Source: Populus alba
Taxonomy: Eukaryota; Streptophyta; Magnoliopsida; Malpighiales; Salicaceae
Direction of reading: 5' to 3'
Assembly (NCBI RefSeq): GCF_005239225.2
Contig: NC_133298.1
Coordinates: 2,046,001-2,110,000 of the forward strand
DNA length: 64,000 bases
In this document: positions 54,429 to 64,000 of the stretch, piece by piece
How positions within the stretch are numbered: position 1 is the first letter of the stretch
Layout: each line of letters begins with the position of its first letter
Program-made: the position numbers and the translations under genes
Notes under the pieces: model-generated
The model's database searches: none
What the model was told of the DNA's origin: nothing
Seen by the model: only the letters and a program-made list of their open reading frames with translations

Positions 54429-55585
54429 CACCGCGCCCGGTAGCCTTCTCCTCCGCCATCCCCCACTCCTGCCCCCAGCTCTCGTGGCCATTTCATGCAG
54501 AAGACATTTTGCATGCAATGGCAGAATAATCAATGTGAAGGTGGGTCGGATCTTATTCGGCCCATACCAAATTCATGGGCCGAATCCGGCCCACCCCAAA
54601 AATACTTGTCAGGCCGAGATCGGCCCAACAATTTTGGGTCGATAATGGCCCACCCTTTTGTAGGCTGGGCTTGCCCCAGTCAGCTGGGCCGGCCTAGCCC
54701 ATGTATATTTATTTGTAATAATATATAATATTATATTAAAAAAAAATTCCAAAAATCCTTTCAAAAAATTGTGATTTTCTCAAGTATTTTTCAGCCAATT
54801 TTGCATAATATCGGGTTGTTTATTTACACTGTAAAATACAAATCCGGTATTAAAATACCCGGTTTTCTCCGAAATATTTTAAGAAAAAAACAAATTCCAA
54901 ACATTTTCATAAATAAAAAATATCTTATTGCATATGGCCAAATCCTAAAATTTTTCCAAGCATATTTTGAATATATATATCTATAAACAAAACAAAACAA
55001 AAATTGCATCTTTTTCATGTTAAAATTTTTTTTTATCAAAAATGGATATCATAACCAGTTTATGAGCATCCATTAGGATTTGGCCAAAATATCAAAAACC
55101 TTTTTTTTCAAAATTTTCTTTTTTAGGATCCAGATGTAGACTTTAATACTTGTAGGGTGTAAAATTACACGATAAAGTACACTCTCAAGTATTAAAAATA
55201 CAAGATGTAAAAATTGTGATGCTAATATTCAAACTTTAAAACAGTTAGGATTTAACCCGATAAAGAAGAGACTCTCTCATGAAGAGAGATCTGCTTTGAA
55301 CCTTAGAAAAGACCAATAAAAAACAATCAAACAACAATGCAGCTTACCTTAGGTAGGGTGCACTGGGGTGATGCGTCTTTCCCTTGCACAACCAGTCTTT
55401 TACTCAGACTCTCACAGACCATAGGTTCCTAGTGACCATAATACTAGGTGGTGACTCCTAAAAATTAATAATAATTTTATGATTAAATCCAAAAACCTTT
55501 CCCAACACACAACACACACCTCACACAGGAGGCACGATAGAGAGCCTCCGCCGTCGCCAGAAGACGACGTCGCGACCCCCCGTGA
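54429..55585 (+). repeat. 5' LTR of the old Tat-like element, right portion
   Basis: Resumes the LTR interrupted at 51686. It carries an imperfect hairpin (54487-54522), GGCC palindromes (about 54550-54705) and the conserved module with TGGTGACTCC (55449-55458). It ends near CGCGACCCCC just before the primer site. 55278-55583 is repeated at 58045-58354. Confidence 0.7.
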
Positions 55586-55590
55586 TTGGA

Positions 55591-55608
55591 TGGCAACTCC
55601 ACTGGGGA
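55591..55608 (+). other. Primer-binding site, tRNA-Arg type
   Basis: TGGCAACTCCACTGGGGA differs by one base from the site of the LARD (TGGCGACTCCACTGGGGA). It places the element in the same lineage and fixes its + orientation. Confidence 0.8.
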
Positions 55609-56133
55609 AAGCCTCGGACTAAACTTTGCTTGTTTGATTATTTGCCTTTTTGTTGGTCTTTAATTTTAGCTCACATTTTTATTGCTTTAGCATGCATTTT
55701 AATTTTGCAAATAAATGCAATTCTAGGTTAGGTGGGGAGTAGTGGTTTGCCTCATGACTTTCAGTCAGGGTTCAGATTCGTGAAACATCCAACTATGAGC
55801 TGAGTGTTTACTTGGTAATGGCGGTCACACTATGCCCCAACCATTCTTAGTAAACCCCTACACTACCTTTACGTGAGGTAGTCACTGGACAGTTCATAGA
55901 CCTTTTTAAGAACAGGTAGAAAGCCTACCCGTCATGTAATGACCTAGAACCTTCCTTTAGAGCATGAACTCCCTTGTTATTCATTTTACATGGGTTTTTG
56001 TCATTCATACCAAATGTGCATGTACATGCATCCACACACATACATCCATCCATTGTAAATAACATACATGCATGCAACATGTTGAAATATAGGTCCCCAA
56101 AGAGTCTACAACACTCGACTCCAAGCAAGAAAC

Positions 56134-57163
56134 ATGGAAGATGAAGAGCGTGCTCACCGTGACGCCCATTTCCAAGAAGAGTTAGAGTCTCTGAAAGCAA
56201 GCATGGCTCACCTCACAAGCTTACTTGAGCAAACACTTAGAAATGCCTCTGGTGAAGGTCCTTCCAATCGGCCAGGTATTTTTGTTCAACCTCCGGCAGT
56301 AGCTCAACCTGAAGAAACAATAAGTGAACATGGTCAAGAACCTCCACACAATCCAGCATTTGTGCACTCAACGCCATCGGCACCAGCCCCTGTAGTCATA
56401 GATCTATTTGCCAATGAGTCCTATAAGACCAAGTCATCCAATGGCATTGATCAAGATAAAATGGCGGTGTTGGAAGCTCGGATTAGAGCCATTGAAGGGG
56501 TAGACTTGTATGATCCAGTACGAGCATCAGAAATGTGTCTAGTCCTAAATGTGGTTGTCCTAAAAACATTTCGTGTTCCTAAATTCATCAAATATACTGG
56601 AACACAATGCCCCATGACTCATCTCAAATCCTATTGCAATAAAATGGCAGAAGTATGTTGAAGGTGGTTGCATGGGTAGGAAAAACCCATTTCAAAACTA
56701 CCACACTTCACCCCAAATCGCCAACATCAATTTCAACCCTTCATTTCCTACCAGAAAACCTGAGTCTCAAACCAAACACCAAAAAACCCAAGAACAACTA
56801 CCTCCATTGCCCTTAAATGAGATGTATCAAAAGCTACTAAGCATTGAGCATATAGCTCCAGAACCCTTGACTCCTCTGCAACCAACTTACCCTAACTGGT
56901 ACAAGCCCAACCTCACTTGCAAATACCATGCTGGCGCCGGGGGACACAACATTCATACTTGCAGTGCCTTTAAAAAGAGGCTTATGCATCTGATTAAAGC
57001 TGGATGGATCACCCTCGAAGGAACTCCAAACATGAGTTCGAACCCTCTAACCAATCATGCTTCAGGTAGTGGATCGGTGAATGCACTAGAGGCGGAATGC
57101 TCTAGAAACCTCAAAGCACCAATGGCAAGAGTAAGATATGAAGAAGGCAATGTGCACTTTTGA
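56134..57163 (+). pseudogene. Gypsy (Tat/Ogre-type) gag relic
   Basis: Starts MEDEERAHRDAHFQEELESL (coiled-coil-like), then a Pro-rich stretch, ARIRAIEGVDLYDPVRASEM and KFIKYTGTQCPMTHLKSYCN. The last is the capsid-like signature of this gag family. After a frame change at about 56661-56672 (with loss of intervening sequence) it continues with ANINFNPSFP, PPLPLNEMYQKLL and the Cys/His-bearing CKYHAGAGGHNIHTCSAFKK. It stops at 57161-57163. The missing middle and frameshift make it non-functional. Pol is absent downstream. Confidence 0.8.
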
Positions 57164-57339
57164 GGATAGAGGACAAAGTTTTGCTATAGAATGGGAAGAT
57201 GGAGCCTACTTAATTATCATGTCTGTTTCAACCTGTTTTAGTCTTGTTGGCGATTTAGCTCAAAATGTCACAAGACTTTCTCTATCAAATAAGCCTTTCA
57301 TGTTAATAAAATCATGTGTTGTTCTGTATTCATGATGTA

Positions 57340-58040
57340 CCTTCATTCAAATAACATATTGAGCACACCTTTGTACTCACAGAACCACTGCACCAAGAAT
57401 TCTTTGGTGTTTTTCCTTTTTTTTTCTGTAAAAAAAAAAAAAGCATGACCTTATGTTTTCACAAGGATTTTTAGAAAATCAAAGTTTTAACACAAAAACA
57501 AAAATCAAATTGGTGTTTGTTCTAATAAACAAGTTCTGAAAATTCAAGTGATATCCTAACACTTAAAAAACCTGAAAGATAACTCATAACTTCAGAGCTG
57601 AGTTTTGACTGCATGAATAATAAGAAACCATTTTGTATATTCGCATGTGAGAAAGCAAAGCCTGTCGGTTTTGAATGAATGCATTTGAAATTAAGAAAGG
57701 CCATTTTTTACCATCCTTTCACAAATTCTAAAAAAACTCCTTTTGCAGTCCCTTTTTGAGCCGAACGCATATTTCTAGAAGAACTAACCCTGGCTAGGAT
57801 CACACCCTACACTGGGGGGGCAAGTGCAAAAAATCCTTCATGACTAAAAGTGCCCAAACAACCTTGGGGAGCATGAAAAAACCGTCAACGATAAAAGTGC
57901 CCAAACAACTCTAGGGGACATGAAAGAAAATCTTCAATGATCAAAAGTTTCCAAACAAAGATAGATGGCATGAAACAGTTCTAAAAATATTTGAGCGTGC
58001 CGTAAAAATCACAAACATAATGACGCTCAAAAAGGAAGAA
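57340..58040 (+). other. 3' remnant of the old Tat-like element interior
   Basis: No coding sequence. 57785-57825 (CCTGGCTAGGATCACACCCT and a G-run) matches 12240-12280 of the LARD in reverse complement. 57830-57980 holds three loosely repeated units around AGTGCCCAAACAACTCTAGG. These are probably remnants of the tandem-repeat zone found before 3' LTRs in this lineage. Confidence 0.5.
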
Positions 58041-58640
58041 AAAACATGAAGAGAGATCTGCTTTGAACTTTAGAAAAGACCAACAAAAAACAATCAAACA
58101 ACAATGCAGCTTACCTTAGGTAAGGTGCACTGGGGGTGATGCGTCTTCCCCTTGCACAACCAGTCCTTTACTCAGACTCTCGCAGACCATAGGTTCCTAG
58201 TAACCATAATACTAGGTGGTGACTCCTAAAAATTAATAATAATTTTATGATTAAATCCAAAAACCCTTCCCAACACACAACACACATCTCACACAGGAGG
58301 CATGACAGAGAGCCTCCGCCGTCGCCAGAAGACGACGTCGCGACCCCCGCGACAATTATATAAAAAAAAAGAGTAAAAAACAGAAGCCCCAAAAGTTAAC
58401 TTGGAAGGCTAAAAAAATAAAGTTAAAGGCAGAAAACTTTAAATTCGAGTGTCTGATATTGGATCCAAAATCCTAATATGAAAAACTGATTTAGAGCTCA
58501 GGGGAAGCCAATAAGGCTGTTTGAGGGTCAAAATCCATTTACAATGCCTACTCCCAAGTATTTTCAGTGATTTGATCAGCAAAGCATATTGATTTCAATT
58601 CCGGATTTCTATCTAACTATTTATCTGTTTTTGTTAGTGT

Positions 58641-60748
58641 TGTTGTTACCTATTTTTGGATTTTTCATATATATATATATTTGGAAGGAATAAAAAAAAT
58701 ATAGGAATGAGAAAAGGATGCTGGAACGCCCATAAAATGGCTAGGAATTGATTGAGAAGGTTCAAAAATGCAAGAATTGAAATTTGACATTATATTTTTT
58801 TTACTGATGAGAGCCTTATTGACAAAGAAAATTTAAGTTGAGAAAGAAAAGTCCAAAATAAAATGTTTATGGACTCAATTAAATTTTATTCAAGGTTTAA
58901 TTGAATTTATGGAAGGTATGATCGCAAGAAAATTGATTTTTTAAGTCAATTTAATCTTATTTTGGAAGTAATTAAAGTTATAAGGTCCAATTATAATTTT
59001 GAAGAGTTGATTTGGTCAAATCAGGGGCTTAATTGCATAATTATTGAAGTTTAATGGCCAATTAAGGACTTAATTGAAATAATCCAAAACCAAGGACTAA
59101 ATCGGAAAAGGTGATAAAATCAAGGGGTCTAATTATAATTTTTCTGGGGGGCTTGATTACAAAATTATAAAAAAAAATATCCAATGACCAAATCAGAAAT
59201 ATTCATTTTGAAATTTTGAAACCGCGCCGTTTCCTTAAAGAGCACTGTTTATTGTCTCCTTCAAAGACGTTTTCAGCATTAAACCAGGGATATGTTTTGC
59301 AGCAAATTGCTCCAATTATGGGGCACGTTTTATGGCTGCTATCCCGGTGACCGTTACCACCGCAGTGCTTTCCTTGGGCTATAAAAGCCAGAGGAGGAGC
59401 CGACACCCAAGAGGGAGGAGGACAGAGAAGAAAAACCAACGAGACAGGGGGGCGAGACAGCAGGAAAAAAAACAGAGAGAAGAGGGTGTGAGCAGGATAA
59501 CAGAGAAAACGGAGAGGAGGCGAAACCGAAAGAGGAACCGAGTACCGGCATAAAACGCAACACCAACAGAGGAGTTAAGCCACCATCTGCTCTTTCTTTT
59601 CCAGAATGAAGGAAACAACAGAGTAAGCCACCAGCACCATCGGCTCCACTTTCTTCAGAACCAGGTATGCTTATTTCCTTTCTCTGTTTGTATAAGAATT
59701 GACGCATGTTAGTCTAAAAAATAGAAACAGAGAGAAAACGCAAGAAACTACAAGAATCCTTCTGCACTTTAAACAGGGGCTCGTTTTTGCTATCTGTAAA
59801 AAACGAGCATGAACAGTGCGAAGGTAATATTACCTTCGCACTGTTCTATGCACGCGTAAAATTTTACGCATGCATAGTTTGTTTGGGCCACTGGCTTGGG
59901 CAGTGACCATGCACGGGTGGCCAGGTCCGGCCCAGCTACATGGGCCGGGTCCGGCCCAGCCACATGGGCCAGGTGGGCCCAGCCCAAAAAATCTTCAAAA
60001 TTATTTTAAAAAAAATCTGTGATTTTCCATAAATTATTTTACAATATTTTTGATACACATCAATTTGTATTTTTATACTGTAAAGATACAAATCATTTAT
60101 TAAAAATATCCGGTTTTCGTCAAGACATTAAAAAAATATTTTGTTTTTTTGCATATGGCTAAGTCTCTTAAAAAAAAAATTCAAATTGTATTTTCATTTA
60201 ACAAAGAAAATTTCAAAAAATATGTATTAGCATGCATTTTGGTTTTAATAACCACTTTATTAAAGTCGCGAGAACTAGGTCAATATTTTAAAAAAATTAA
60301 AAAATATATTTTGTTTTCTTTTAATATTTGGGGTTACGACCTTATACGTAAAACTTATTCCGGATATTAAATTTTTTTATTGAGGTTAGAACGGTTAGGT
60401 TTTACCCGATAAGATAAATATATTCTTACCGAGGAGAACTTTTCTTAAACTATAGACGGACCAACAACTGAAAAACACAACAAAACTTTAAATTTTATCA
60501 GACAATAAACAATGCAGCATACCTTAGGTAGGGCGTATTTGGGGTGCTAATACCTTCCCTTTACGTAACCAGTCTCCGTACTCTATCTCTGATACTAGTT
60601 AGGGTTCCTAGAGACCAAAATACTAGATGGCGACTCTCATTCTATTTTTCTATTAATAAAAGATAAGAATTCCTTGTCTTCACATATTTTCCATATCAGA
60701 TAAAATTTGAGGGTGAATTTTTCACTACGACGCCGCACACGTGCGACA
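58641..60748 (+). mobile_element. Solo-type LTR (family 1), no matching target duplication
   Basis: Runs from TGTTGTTACCTATTTTTGG to GCACACGTGCGACA, the same termini as the LTRs at 26191 and 51687. The TATA box is at 59380-59387. Hairpins are at 59779-59808, 59811-59846 and 59847-59876, with GGCC motifs at 59920-59985 and TGGCGACTCT in the conserved module at 60628-60637. Left flank AGTGT and right flank AATAT do not match, suggesting a recombined or truncated insertion. Confidence 0.75.
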
Positions 60749-61705
60749 AATATCATATTTCAAGTTATTTTGATTTTATTAGTCAGCGCAACTATGGCAA
60801 ACTTATATTATACAATATTAAGATCCCAGTTATTTAGCTATGGATTGAATAAGAACTATAGACTTAAAGACTCTTTCTCCAGAGCTTTTCTGTTTGCCTT
60901 GTGATTTGCTGCGTCAACATCCAATAAATTTTAAAAAATAAATTTGTAAATGAAGTAATAAAAGCAGCTTAATTAAAAAAAAACATAGAGGTAAAGCATA
61001 GAGAAAAAAGGAATTGTAATTTGTTTTGTCTTTGTCTTGATTGATCCTTCATGTTGTTTGAACGTCTACATTGCGCTCTTAAACAATATAAGTTTATCAA
61101 TTTGTCCCAATTACTCGGTGATCAATTGAAAAATGTTTATTTGTTTTTATAAGCACTTTGGTTAATAAGGAAATTAGAAAGAAGAATAAGCAAGGAATAT
61201 TATTTGATTTGTTTTTGAAAAATTGAAAAACTTTCGCTTAGTCAATTTTTGCCCTCCCCGTTTCCTTAAACATTATTTGGTTCCATCCTCGACAGCATCA
61301 TTTGCAAGATCCTTTGTTCTTCACTCAACTACATTAATTGAATACCGAAAAAAATTGACGTTGATCCTTAGACATGTTGATTTGATTGTTTGTAAACTTT
61401 TTGGTATTGATCCTTTAAAACAAAGATTTTTTTTAATTAGAACAACAACTTTTGATATCAGAGTTTTAAAAATAAAATGATTTGTTAAATTTAGACTTCA
61501 AAATTAATTACAACGTAAAGGAAAATAAAATAAATGAGTTCCTCTAATTCACTAATTTTATTGAAGTTATTGGTGGGTTTATTGGATTTAAAAATATATC
61601 TAGCTTAGGGAAAAGTCTCTGCACAGCAAAAATTCCTTTTTCTTCTTCATAATCGAACTTTCTCTTGGTGGCAATTAATGGGGGTCTATATATGTTCATA
61701 GAATG
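60749..61705. other. Intergenic, nothing recognised
   Basis: AT-rich sequence between the LTR and the short dicot repeat. An open stretch at 61223-61480 has no family resemblance I can name, and its base composition is like its surroundings. Confidence 0.4.
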
Positions 61706-61891
61706 TGTAACACCCCACCTCACTAGCAAGATATTGTCCGCTTTGGGTCCCACAAGCCCGCACAGGTTTGTTCTTGCAGAAACGAGCCCACCGTGGGGCC
61801 TGACTTCCCAAAACACGTCTTACTAGTTAAGGTGAGCATGCACTTATAAGGTCCTGGCTCTGGACACTCGCTTTCAATGTGGGATCTTACA
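61706..61891 (-). repeat. Short LTR/TRIM-like repeat of a type widespread in dicots
   Basis: 186 bp. On the - strand it runs from TGTAAGATCCCACATTGA to GGGGTGTTACA, i.e. TG...CA termini, with near-identical flanks GAATG and TAATG. This resembles the GATCCCACAT repeats seen in many dicot genomes. It lies about 340 bp upstream of the PP2-A-like start codon. Confidence 0.55.
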
Positions 61892-62140
61892 TAATGAATC
61901 TAGTTATCACTTAGCAAAATGGATCAATTCTTTACTTGGCCATATATGGACCACTAATTGATAACAAAAATATCTAGATGCCATTCTTTCTGATATAATC
62001 GACTACCATTTACACGATTCCTTTGTTTCAAAACTACGATGGATCGATTATTTTTTTCTTTTTGTGGTTGATTTTCTCTCAATTAATGTCCTTGTCTTGA
62101 CACGAACATACTGATGAACAAAGAAAAATACTTTCCCTTG

Positions 62141-62150
62141 ATATAAAAGG
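62141..62150 (+). promoter_or_regulatory. TATA box of PP2-like gene 2
   Basis: ATATAAAAGG lies 82 bp upstream of the start codon at 62232, a normal plant spacing for a short 5' UTR. No transcript evidence. Confidence 0.5.
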
Positions 62151-62231
62151 CTCAATAAGGATTCATATACATCATGCATTGCAGTCTGTCAAAACTAATA
62201 ATATAATATTTAGACTTGATTTTCTCTCAAG

Positions 62232-62336
62232 ATGTCAGAGGCTGCTGATCCTGAAGAAGTGGAACACGATAAGGTTGGATATATTATTAGCTATTTTAGT
62301 ACCACTTTCTGCACTAATATTTGTTTGTTGTAGTCC

Positions 62337-62374
<38 letters not shown>

Positions 62375-63124
62375 TATATATAGATAAAATCTGTAAACAA
62401 ACTTGGGTTTTAGTTTGATATTAGAAGGTTTCTGAGAATGTCCATCTATCTTTTATGAGTAAAAAATGAGGTTGTTAATGGTGAGCTGGAATTATTTTTA
62501 TGCTTACAGGATGAAGGTAGGTGGAGGTTTAAACCAAGGGGATTGCACATCACATGGAGTAGTAATTCAAGTTATTGGAAGATGCCTGAGAAAGGGTAGA
62601 GAGAATTATCCCTTCGATCAAATTATATCGTTTCAATGCTTCAAGTATTGTAAATAATCAAATGATATAGACAGAAACTATCATAAAATAATAATTTTCT
62701 GACATAGATCTCATTGGATGCTTAAGTTCTACACATAAATTTCAGGACGGATGGTCCTGCAGTGTTGCTGGCGGTATGCTGGCTTGAAATAGACGGCTCA
62801 ACTTCGGAACCCCTGTCCAAAGGGAAGAGGTATGCACTGAGCTTCAAAATATCTATGAAAAAACAAGATCCTGCTTGGAAGGAAGGTCCTGTTTTCATGT
62901 TAGCTAAGGTAGGGAAGAAAGGAATTGCCCAATGGGAAAAAATCAATTTAGGAGATATGAGAATCGGCAACATAGTCGAAATTCCTCATGGGAAGCTTCG
63001 GTTTGAAGTTCCGAAAAAGGCTGAAGATACCAGGCTCTATTTCGGACTCTACGAATTGTGGACTGGAAATTGGAAGCAAGGTTTACAAATTCATGAAGCT
63101 GTAGTTGAAGAAATGCCAGATTGA
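62232..63124 (+). CDS. PHLOEM PROTEIN 2-A-like lectin gene 2, 3 exons, 168 aa
   Basis: Exons 62232-62273 (MSEAADPEEVEHDK), 62510-62595 and 62746-63124. GT-AG borders, phases 0 and 2, total 507 nt. Exon 2 gives WRFKPRGLHITWS and SYWKMPE. Exon 3 gives VCWLEIDGS, YALSFKISM, VFMLAKVG and LYFGLYELWTGNWKQGLQI, ending VVEEMPD. This is a complete PP2 domain with a very short N-terminus, no signal peptide and no membrane segment, so it is probably cytosolic or phloem. Family members bind glycans and are stress or defence-responsive; this copy's role is inferred. A TA microsatellite (about 62339-62372) lies in intron 1. Confidence 0.85.
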
Positions 63125-63586
63125 GCTTCCTTTCAAATTCATCACTCTTGTACTATCCTTGATGAGTTATGGCTAAATGTAACCCTCAGTGAGTTTTTTT
63201 TTTTTTTTTTTCTCCTGTGAAATATTTTATAAATCCAAGGAAAAATCTGTAGCACCAGAATAAAATTCTCCTATTGAAATATGAAAGAGTCTGTAGTCCT
63301 AAGTTTTCAGGAGTTTACGAGCAAGGTCGAGTGGACTTTGGTTTACATTACAGGGATGACTCACGTCCCTCATCTACAAAACCCTGACACGCCTATCTCT
63401 AAATAATTTGAATATGTGACCTGTATGCGGAAGTCCAGAATTTAATCAAAGGTGGCAGTCCTCTTGAGAGTATTTGCTATTTTCTAAACCATTCTCACTT
63501 CATTTCGAGAGTTTAGCTAGAGAGGGTCCTAAAGGAATAGTTTTGTGTGAATCTGCAGATGCTGAATTGTGGTGAGTTTAGCTAAT
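63125..63586. other. 3' flank of PP2-like gene 2
   Basis: Holds the 3' UTR with an AATAAA-like site in GAATAAAATT (about 63258-63267), then intergenic sequence. The last ~60 bp align with the intron end before the PP2 core exon of gene 1 (GTGCTGCAG/TCTGCAG context). Confidence 0.4.
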
Positions 63587-63871
63587 GATGGTCCTGAAGA
63601 GCTGCTACTGGTGTGTTGGTTTGGAGTAACAGATCATGTAACGAAGGGGAAGAGGTTTGAAATTAGTAATTTACCTCAAGTTATCCATGAAAAACAACGC
63701 ATTTTCTTGGACTGCTACTCGTGTTTTGATGATGGCTAGGATAGGAAGAGAGGGAAGATGCTCATGTTTAAAAATAAACCAATGATTAATAAATCCAAAT
63801 TAAGCTATGTTTTGGCTTGTAATTAGAAAAGTGTGGACAAACTGGCTAATTCATGAGGCCATATAGTTCAG
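63587..63871 (+). pseudogene. Degenerate third PP2-like copy
   Basis: Starts DGPEELLLVCWFGVTDHVTK GKRFEIS in the frame of the lectin-core exon. It then breaks by frameshifts and stops (MARIGREG is still visible near 63730 in another frame, and HEAI near 63856). The LYFGLYEVW core is destroyed. No upstream exons were found. It makes a tandem trio with the genes at 40614 and 62232. Confidence 0.7.
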
Positions 63872-64000
63872 GAAGCAACAGTTCTACAGGACATGAATTT
63901 ATTAATGCTAGCTATAACAGCTAGTTCTTAATTTTGCTTACCAAGATGAGAAAAATTGCTTGATTTAATGTTTCAAATAGCTCGTTTTCCCCCCCTGTAA

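Larger units (their letters stand above)
49906..58354 (+). mobile_element. Old Tat/Ogre-like LTR retrotransposon with deleted pol and nested insertion
   Basis: The 5' LTR runs 49906-51686 plus 54429-~55585, interrupted by a solo LTR of another family. A primer-binding site TGGCAACTCCACTGGGGA lies at 55591-55608. Next come a conserved leader (55610-55960) and a gag relic (56134-57163). No protease, reverse transcriptase or integrase remains. Of the 3' LTR only about 58045-58354 survives, matching 55278-55583. Flanks are AATAT (49901-49905) and ATTAT (58355-58359), an imperfect target duplication. A large internal deletion removed pol and most of the 3' LTR. Confidence 0.75.

Noticed and set aside
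59332..59707. Arg-rich and opposite-strand frames near 59.3-59.7 kb
   Set aside because: Purine-rich leader of the LTR at 58641-60748. Composition effect without domain signature.

Overview
This is nuclear DNA of a woody eudicot. Poplar (Populus) or another Salicaceae is the best guess. This rests on intron-rich plant gene families (ankyrin-PGG membrane proteins, PHLOEM PROTEIN 2-like proteins), plant retrotransposon lineages and an AT-rich MITE type I associate with poplar. No search was run. There are no bacterial operons, rRNA genes, tRNA genes or CRISPR arrays. Most of the window is nested transposable elements around two small gene families.

Region 1 (1-25702, + strand): an ankyrin-repeat/PGG gene blown apart by transposons. 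Its exon 2 runs off the left edge and its exon 3 has two extra copies nearby. Exon 4 lies at 20052-20632 and exon 5 at 24971-25702. The third intron has grown to about 18 kb. It holds a MULE transposase relic, a Copia relic that is itself split by a 10.9-kb non-autonomous Tat/Ogre-like LTR element (6026-16928), a second MULE fragment and a LINE fragment. The fourth intron holds a 3.7-kb Copia element (20689-24409, target duplication ATACA) and an LTR fragment.

Region 2 (25703-36000): a solo LTR (26191-28631, target duplication CTATT), then a spacer, then an intact five-exon paralogue on the - strand (31831-35974, 720 aa). The two ankyrin genes face each other tail to tail and their 3' flanks are inverted copies of each other. 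The paralogue preserves the empty site of the Copia insertion.

Region 3 (36000-49800): AT-rich intergenic DNA with a 78-bp minisatellite and MITE/CACTA-like debris. It is followed by a PP2-like lectin gene on the + strand, from 40614 to 49787. The gene carries a LINE fragment and a TRIM-like LTR element (42713-44521, target duplication AAACT). Next comes a striking array of seven ~515-bp tandem units (about 44770-48360). Each unit contains a two-exon module whose splice phases would add about 79 residues in frame. The last unit has a GT donor and the earlier ones a GC donor.

Region 4 (49900-60750): a stack of Tat/Ogre-like LTR material on the + strand. An old element (49906-58354) has a 5' LTR split by a solo LTR (51687-54423, target duplication GTGAC), a tRNA-Arg primer site and a broken gag. 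It is followed by a further solo-type LTR (58641-60748).

Region 5 (60750-64000): a short dicot LTR/TRIM-like repeat, an intact three-exon PP2-A-like gene (62232-63124, 168 aa) and a decayed third PP2 copy (63587-63871). The picture is two tandemly or inversely duplicated gene families, probably stress or defence related, growing and decaying amid heavy retrotransposon traffic. Exon boundaries were deduced by eye from splice signals, phase agreement and paralogue comparison; there is no transcript evidence.
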